From Adiantum capillus-veneris (Eukaryota; Streptophyta; Polypodiopsida; Polypodiales; Pteridaceae), in contig CM043965.1 in NCBI GenBank assembly GCA_014529385.2, positions 16,240,912 through 16,304,911 on the forward strand: a stretch of 64,000 nucleotides of DNA. The letters run 5' to 3'. The notes under the pieces were generated by a model that searched no databases, was not told where the DNA came from, and saw nothing but the letters and a program-made list of their open reading frames with translations. Made by a program: the position numbers and the translations under genes. Positions 62,829 to 64,000 of this stretch are shown one piece after another (positions within the stretch are counted from its first letter, which is position 1; every line of letters starts with the position of its first letter).

Positions 62829-63497
62829 TCATTCAAGAGCACTCGATTTCTCTCCTAGCAAATATATTGACATAGGGGCTTTTGCTTTTAGCTCTCTTTG
62901 TTGCTCCGCCTTGCGTAAGCTCTCAATTTCCTTTTCCCTAGCCGCTATGATATACCGCTCAACTTCTTGTACTTCGGCAAGGCTTCTACCATCAGGTAAT
63001 ATAACCTTGGAGGGGACTAGCTCTGAAGAATCAAGGGGTGCAGTGAATGGAGTATTCATGTGCACATTCTCTAAGGGTATAGGGTCTACGTTGGTCATGA
63101 ATGGAGAATTTACTTCCCCCCTCTCATTTACATCGTTAGCTCCATGTTCGGAGCGAGTGGCTCTACTAAAGGTTTCCTTCAAGCGGCTAAGCACGCTCAG
63201 CCCAAACCGTGGGCCCATTGCATGCATGTATTGGCTTGATCTATCAAGATTAGGCATTGGGTAACCCTCCATGACATCGTAGTCAAAGGAAGAGTCACTA
63301 GACGCTATATGTGGGTCCTGAGTGGTACTACCTTGGATTCCCGCCGAGGGCCTAGAGCCTAAGGAAGAGAAATAATGAGAACTTTCGTAAGTCAAAATGC
63401 TTGCTAGTTTCTCGGCCTCTAGCACACGACCCGAGTGTAGATGCATGTGCCTTTGGCACCCTACAAGCGTCGACGAATACCCTTGAAGGTTAACCAC
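62829..63497 (-). CDS. E4 N-terminal ORF of unknown function
   Basis: A minus-strand frame of up to 222 codons starts near the leader. It has a Ser-rich middle, a VILPDGRSLAEVQEVERYII segment and a Glu/Lys/Arg-rich helix at the C-terminus (AAREKEIESLRKAEQQRELK). Its place before gag corresponds to E1 ORF1, but I see no sequence resemblance. Confidence 0.45.
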   Translation of the reverse strand: MVNLQGYSSTLVGCQRHMHLHSGRVLEAEKLASILTYESSHYFSSLGSRPSAGIQGSTTQDPHIASSDSSFDYDVMEGYPMPNLDRSSQYMHAMGPRFGLSVLSRLKETFSRATRSEHGANDVNERGEVNSPFMTNVDPIPLENVHMNTPFTAPLDSSELVPSKVILPDGRSLAEVQEVERYIIAAREKEIESLRKAEQQRELKAKAPMSIYLLGEKSSALE

Positions 63498-64000
63498 CTG
63501 ATTTTTTTAGGACGTTTTGCACCATGTTTTCCCTCGTTTTATTATGTTTTTAAATATTTTTCAATGATCGGTTTTTGGATTAAAGTGTGTGATAGCTCAA
63601 GACGAGCGTATTGCTTAGGGGGTTGGGGTGTGCTTTACAGCATAATCTTCGGTTACCTAAAGCTCCGTTGGTCCTCAAAAGGGTCGATTTTTACTTACGC
63701 GGGAGGCTAAAATAAGTAATTTTAAAATGTGACTGAGGCCTGAGCCTGAGCGTGGGCTTGGGCTTGGGTCTGAGGAATGTTCCCGACCCTGGTCCTACCT
63801 TTAAAATTTTTATTTTATTTTTTTTCTTTTTTGTTTTCTTTTTTTTGGGGGATAAGGTCGCCGCGGCCGCGCTGTGTGCGCAAGCACACACACACCTAAC
63901 CTACCTACTTACAACTAATAGAGCTACTATTACACACTAACACACTACTAGAGAAACTCATTAGCTAACAGATCTACTTACTATACTTTACACAGAACTA
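63498..64000 (-). other. E4 leader region
   Basis: No ORF is supported. On the plus strand a T-rich tract lies at about 63805-63847 and repeated GGGCTTG/GAGCCTG words at 63740-63770. The LTR and primer site must lie beyond 64000. Confidence 0.4.

Larger units (their letters stand above)
58384..64000 (-). mobile_element. E4: gypsy element with gag and protease only (5' end outside window)
   Basis: Reading from 64000 downwards: leader, an N-terminal ORF, a Pro/Met-rich region, gag with four zinc knuckles, a basic linker, protease, polypurine tract, LTR. RT, RNase H and integrase are absent between protease and the tract. The last two knuckles and the protease resemble those of E1, so E4 is a related, shortened element. 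Stops and frameshifts are common. It lies against the 5' part of the minus-strand copia. Confidence 0.8.

Noticed and set aside
1-64000. tRNA, rRNA or other structural RNA genes
   Set aside because: None recognised by eye; the tRNA-like strings are primer binding sites of LTR elements.

Overview
The window looks like nuclear DNA from a land plant with a repeat-rich genome. I see Ty3/gypsy and Ty1/copia LTR retrotransposons of plant type, a chromodomain integrase, an extra archaeal-type RNase H typical of the plant Tat lineage, a Met-initiator primer binding site, and long dinucleotide microsatellites. I recognise no ordinary host gene, tRNA, rRNA or CRISPR array. I cannot name the species; a large-genome plant such as a fern, lycophyte or gymnosperm is possible but is only a guess.

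Layout. (1) 631-20347 is a complete 19.7-kb Ty3/gypsy element (E1) with LTRs of about 915 bp and a CAAGA target-site duplication. It sits inside the RNase H region of a Ty1/copia element whose right part continues at 20348-21021. E1 carries a pre-gag ORF, gag, protease, RT-RNase H-integrase, a second protease-like ORF after integrase, and a broken coiled-coil-rich post-pol reading frame of about 3.5 kb. (2) 21022-32127 is old repeat debris: a 32-G run, microsatellites, an LTR caught between a gypsy integrase tail and a primer-binding-like site, four copies of a 105-bp repeat, a copia/gypsy mosaic with local duplications, and a copia gag-protease relic. (3) 32128-41887 is a young-looking Tat-type Ty3/gypsy element (E2) with two RNase H domains. 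(4) 42199-42306 is a near-perfect foldback. (5) 43459-46145 and 56864-58383 are the two halves of a decayed minus-strand copia element. It is split by 46146-56863, a 10.7-kb chromovirus (E3) with 2.8-kb LTRs and an ACAGC target duplication. (6) 58384-64000 is a minus-strand gypsy element (E4), related to E1, that keeps gag and protease but goes straight into the polypurine tract and LTR; its 5' end lies outside the window.

Most unusual signals. E1 has nine copies of an 18-24 bp palindrome (core CTTTATACGCGTATAAAG) in its two long non-coding blocks, often about 285 bp apart. Paired changes in the arms keep the palindrome, and each LTR has a half-site. E1 also has an exact 378-bp-period, gap-free duplication of the integrase zinc-binding module, and a second DSGA protease-like domain after integrase. 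E3 appears to hold a coding exon inside its LTR: a strong donor and two downstream acceptors are all in phase 0, leading to a pre-gag protein and to a gag frame that has no start codon of its own.

How the parts relate. Nearly everything here is mobile DNA. The nesting order is copia first, then E1 into one copia copy and E3 into another; E4 abuts the second copy. E2 and E3 have very similar LTR pairs and look youngest. E1 and E4 carry many stops, and E1 has lost the integrase catalytic Glu, so neither could move by itself.
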